This document shows positions 4,866 through 5,324 of a DNA stretch of 5,324 nucleotides, one piece after another. This DNA comes from an uncultured Lachnospiraceae bacterium (GTDB taxonomy: Bacteria; Bacillota; Clostridia; Lachnospirales; Lachnospiraceae), in NCBI GenBank assembly GCA_947653315.1, contig CANTGP010000237.1, positions 1-5,324 of the forward strand, in the 5' to 3' direction. A program made the translations under genes and the position numbers. How positions within the stretch are numbered: position 1 is the first letter of the stretch; each line of letters opens with the position of its first letter. The notes beneath the pieces are model-generated. The model saw only the letters and a program-made list of their open reading frames with translations. It made no database searches and was not told where the DNA came from.

Positions 4866-5324
4866 CTATACTTCCGGCTCAATCAGCCCATATGTGTTGC
4901 CTTTTCTCTTGTAAACCACGTTTACCTGGTCGGTTTCCGCATTGCAGAATACAAAGAAACTGTGTCCGAGAAGCTCCATCTGGATACATGCGTCCTCCGG
5001 GTACATCGGCTTAATATCAAATTTCTTGGAACGGATAATCTTGATTTCCTCCTCATCCATATAATCCTTATCAATGAATTCCTGTTTGAAGAAGCCAGCC
5101 GCCTGCTGCTGGTCCACCAGCTTATTTTTATATTTCTTAAGCTGCCTTTCAATAATCTCCTCCACTAAGTCGATAGAAACATACATGTCGTTGCTGACCT
5201 GTTCCGAACGAATGATACTCCCCTTCACCGGTATTGTCACTTCTATCTTCTGTCGTTCCTTTTCCACGCTCAACGTTAGTGGGCTCGGATCCTTGTATCG
5301 GCAATGCGTCGGGACAAAAGGTAT
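4866..5324 (-). CDS. hpf: Ribosome hibernation promoting factor, long form (5'-incomplete)
   Basis: Long-form HPF (RaiA/YvyD family) binds the 30S subunit through its N-terminal domain and dimerises 70S ribosomes into inactive 100S particles through its C-terminal domain. Numbering from the TTG codon at 5271-5273, residues 1-50 carry the end of the N-terminal domain (SVEKERQKIEVTI, then SNDMYVSIDLVEEIIERQL). Residues 80-135 are the C-terminal dimerisation domain, with the family signatures KPMYPEDACIQMELLGHSFF and VNVVYKRKGNTYGLIEP. The family is usually about 175-180 residues, so roughly 40 N-terminal residues are missing. The TTG is probably an internal leucine codon (TLSVEKERQ) and not the true start. 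The frame stays open to the window end, but residues upstream of Thr at 5274-5276 (PSPL, YKD...) do not resemble HPF. The coding sequence is therefore truncated by the edge or disrupted there. It ends in TAG and is followed by its own terminator. Identity is secure; the 5' end is not. Confidence 0.93.
   Translation of the reverse strand: MPFVPTHCRYKDPSPLTLSVEKERQKIEVTIPVKGSIIRSEQVSNDMYVSIDLVEEIIERQLKKYKNKLVDQQQAAGFFKQEFIDKDYMDEEEIKIIRSKKFDIKPMYPEDACIQMELLGHSFFVFCNAETDQVNVVYKRKGNTYGLIEPEV

Noticed and set aside
1..5324. CRISPR arrays, tRNA or rRNA genes, insertion sequences, phage or defence genes
   Set aside because: No regularly spaced repeats, cloverleaf, transposase or defence domain was found on either strand. 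The only repeated element is the two-copy intergenic repeat.
4866..5324. raiA-motif noncoding RNA, known near hpf/raiA genes in Firmicutes
   Set aside because: That RNA normally lies upstream of the gene, outside this window, and the downstream repeat is far shorter.

Overview
The window looks like chromosomal DNA from an anaerobic Firmicute, most likely a member of the Lachnospiraceae / Clostridium cluster XIV. This rests on the style of the proteins (long-form HPF, a LacI regulator, a membrane-anchored M23 peptidase), the strong AGGAGG-type ribosome binding sites, the sigma-A promoters and the moderate GC content. It is an inference, since no rRNA or other marker gene is present. All five supported genes lie on the minus strand, so transcription runs from high to low coordinates.

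Region by region, in transcription order. (1) 4866-5324: the 3' part of hpf (raiA), the long-form ribosome hibernation factor. Its first ~40 residues are missing, and the last ~48 bases of the window do not continue the family in any single frame. (2) 4669-4865: intergenic, with a clear intrinsic terminator for hpf followed directly by a ~49-bp structured repeat (copy B). (3) 3481-4668: a membrane-anchored M23 (LytM-type) peptidase with all metal and catalytic residues visible. (4) 3369-3480: a short gap with an extended -10 promoter and a LacI-type operator. (5) 2388-3368: a LacI-family repressor. (6) 2166-2387: a near-consensus promoter, a second operator of the same sequence class, and a ~110-nt leader. 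(7) 327-2165: an uncharacterised 612-residue protein, probably with a carbohydrate-active (deacetylase-like) barrel. (8) 136-354: a small zinc-ribbon protein whose start overlaps the end of the 612-residue gene. (9) 1-135: a terminator, then a second copy (copy A) of the same structured repeat, a small hairpin, and a possible ribosome binding site at the window edge.

The functional core is a small self-contained circuit. The LacI-family repressor probably binds GCAAnCGnTTGC at its own promoter and at the promoter of the 612-residue gene, so one sugar-like signal would control both. No transporter or recognised sugar-catabolic enzyme is present, so the substrate cannot be named. The most unusual non-coding signal is the repeat pair. 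It sits just downstream of two unrelated terminators, in the same orientation, and its few differences keep the base pairing when read as minus-strand RNA.
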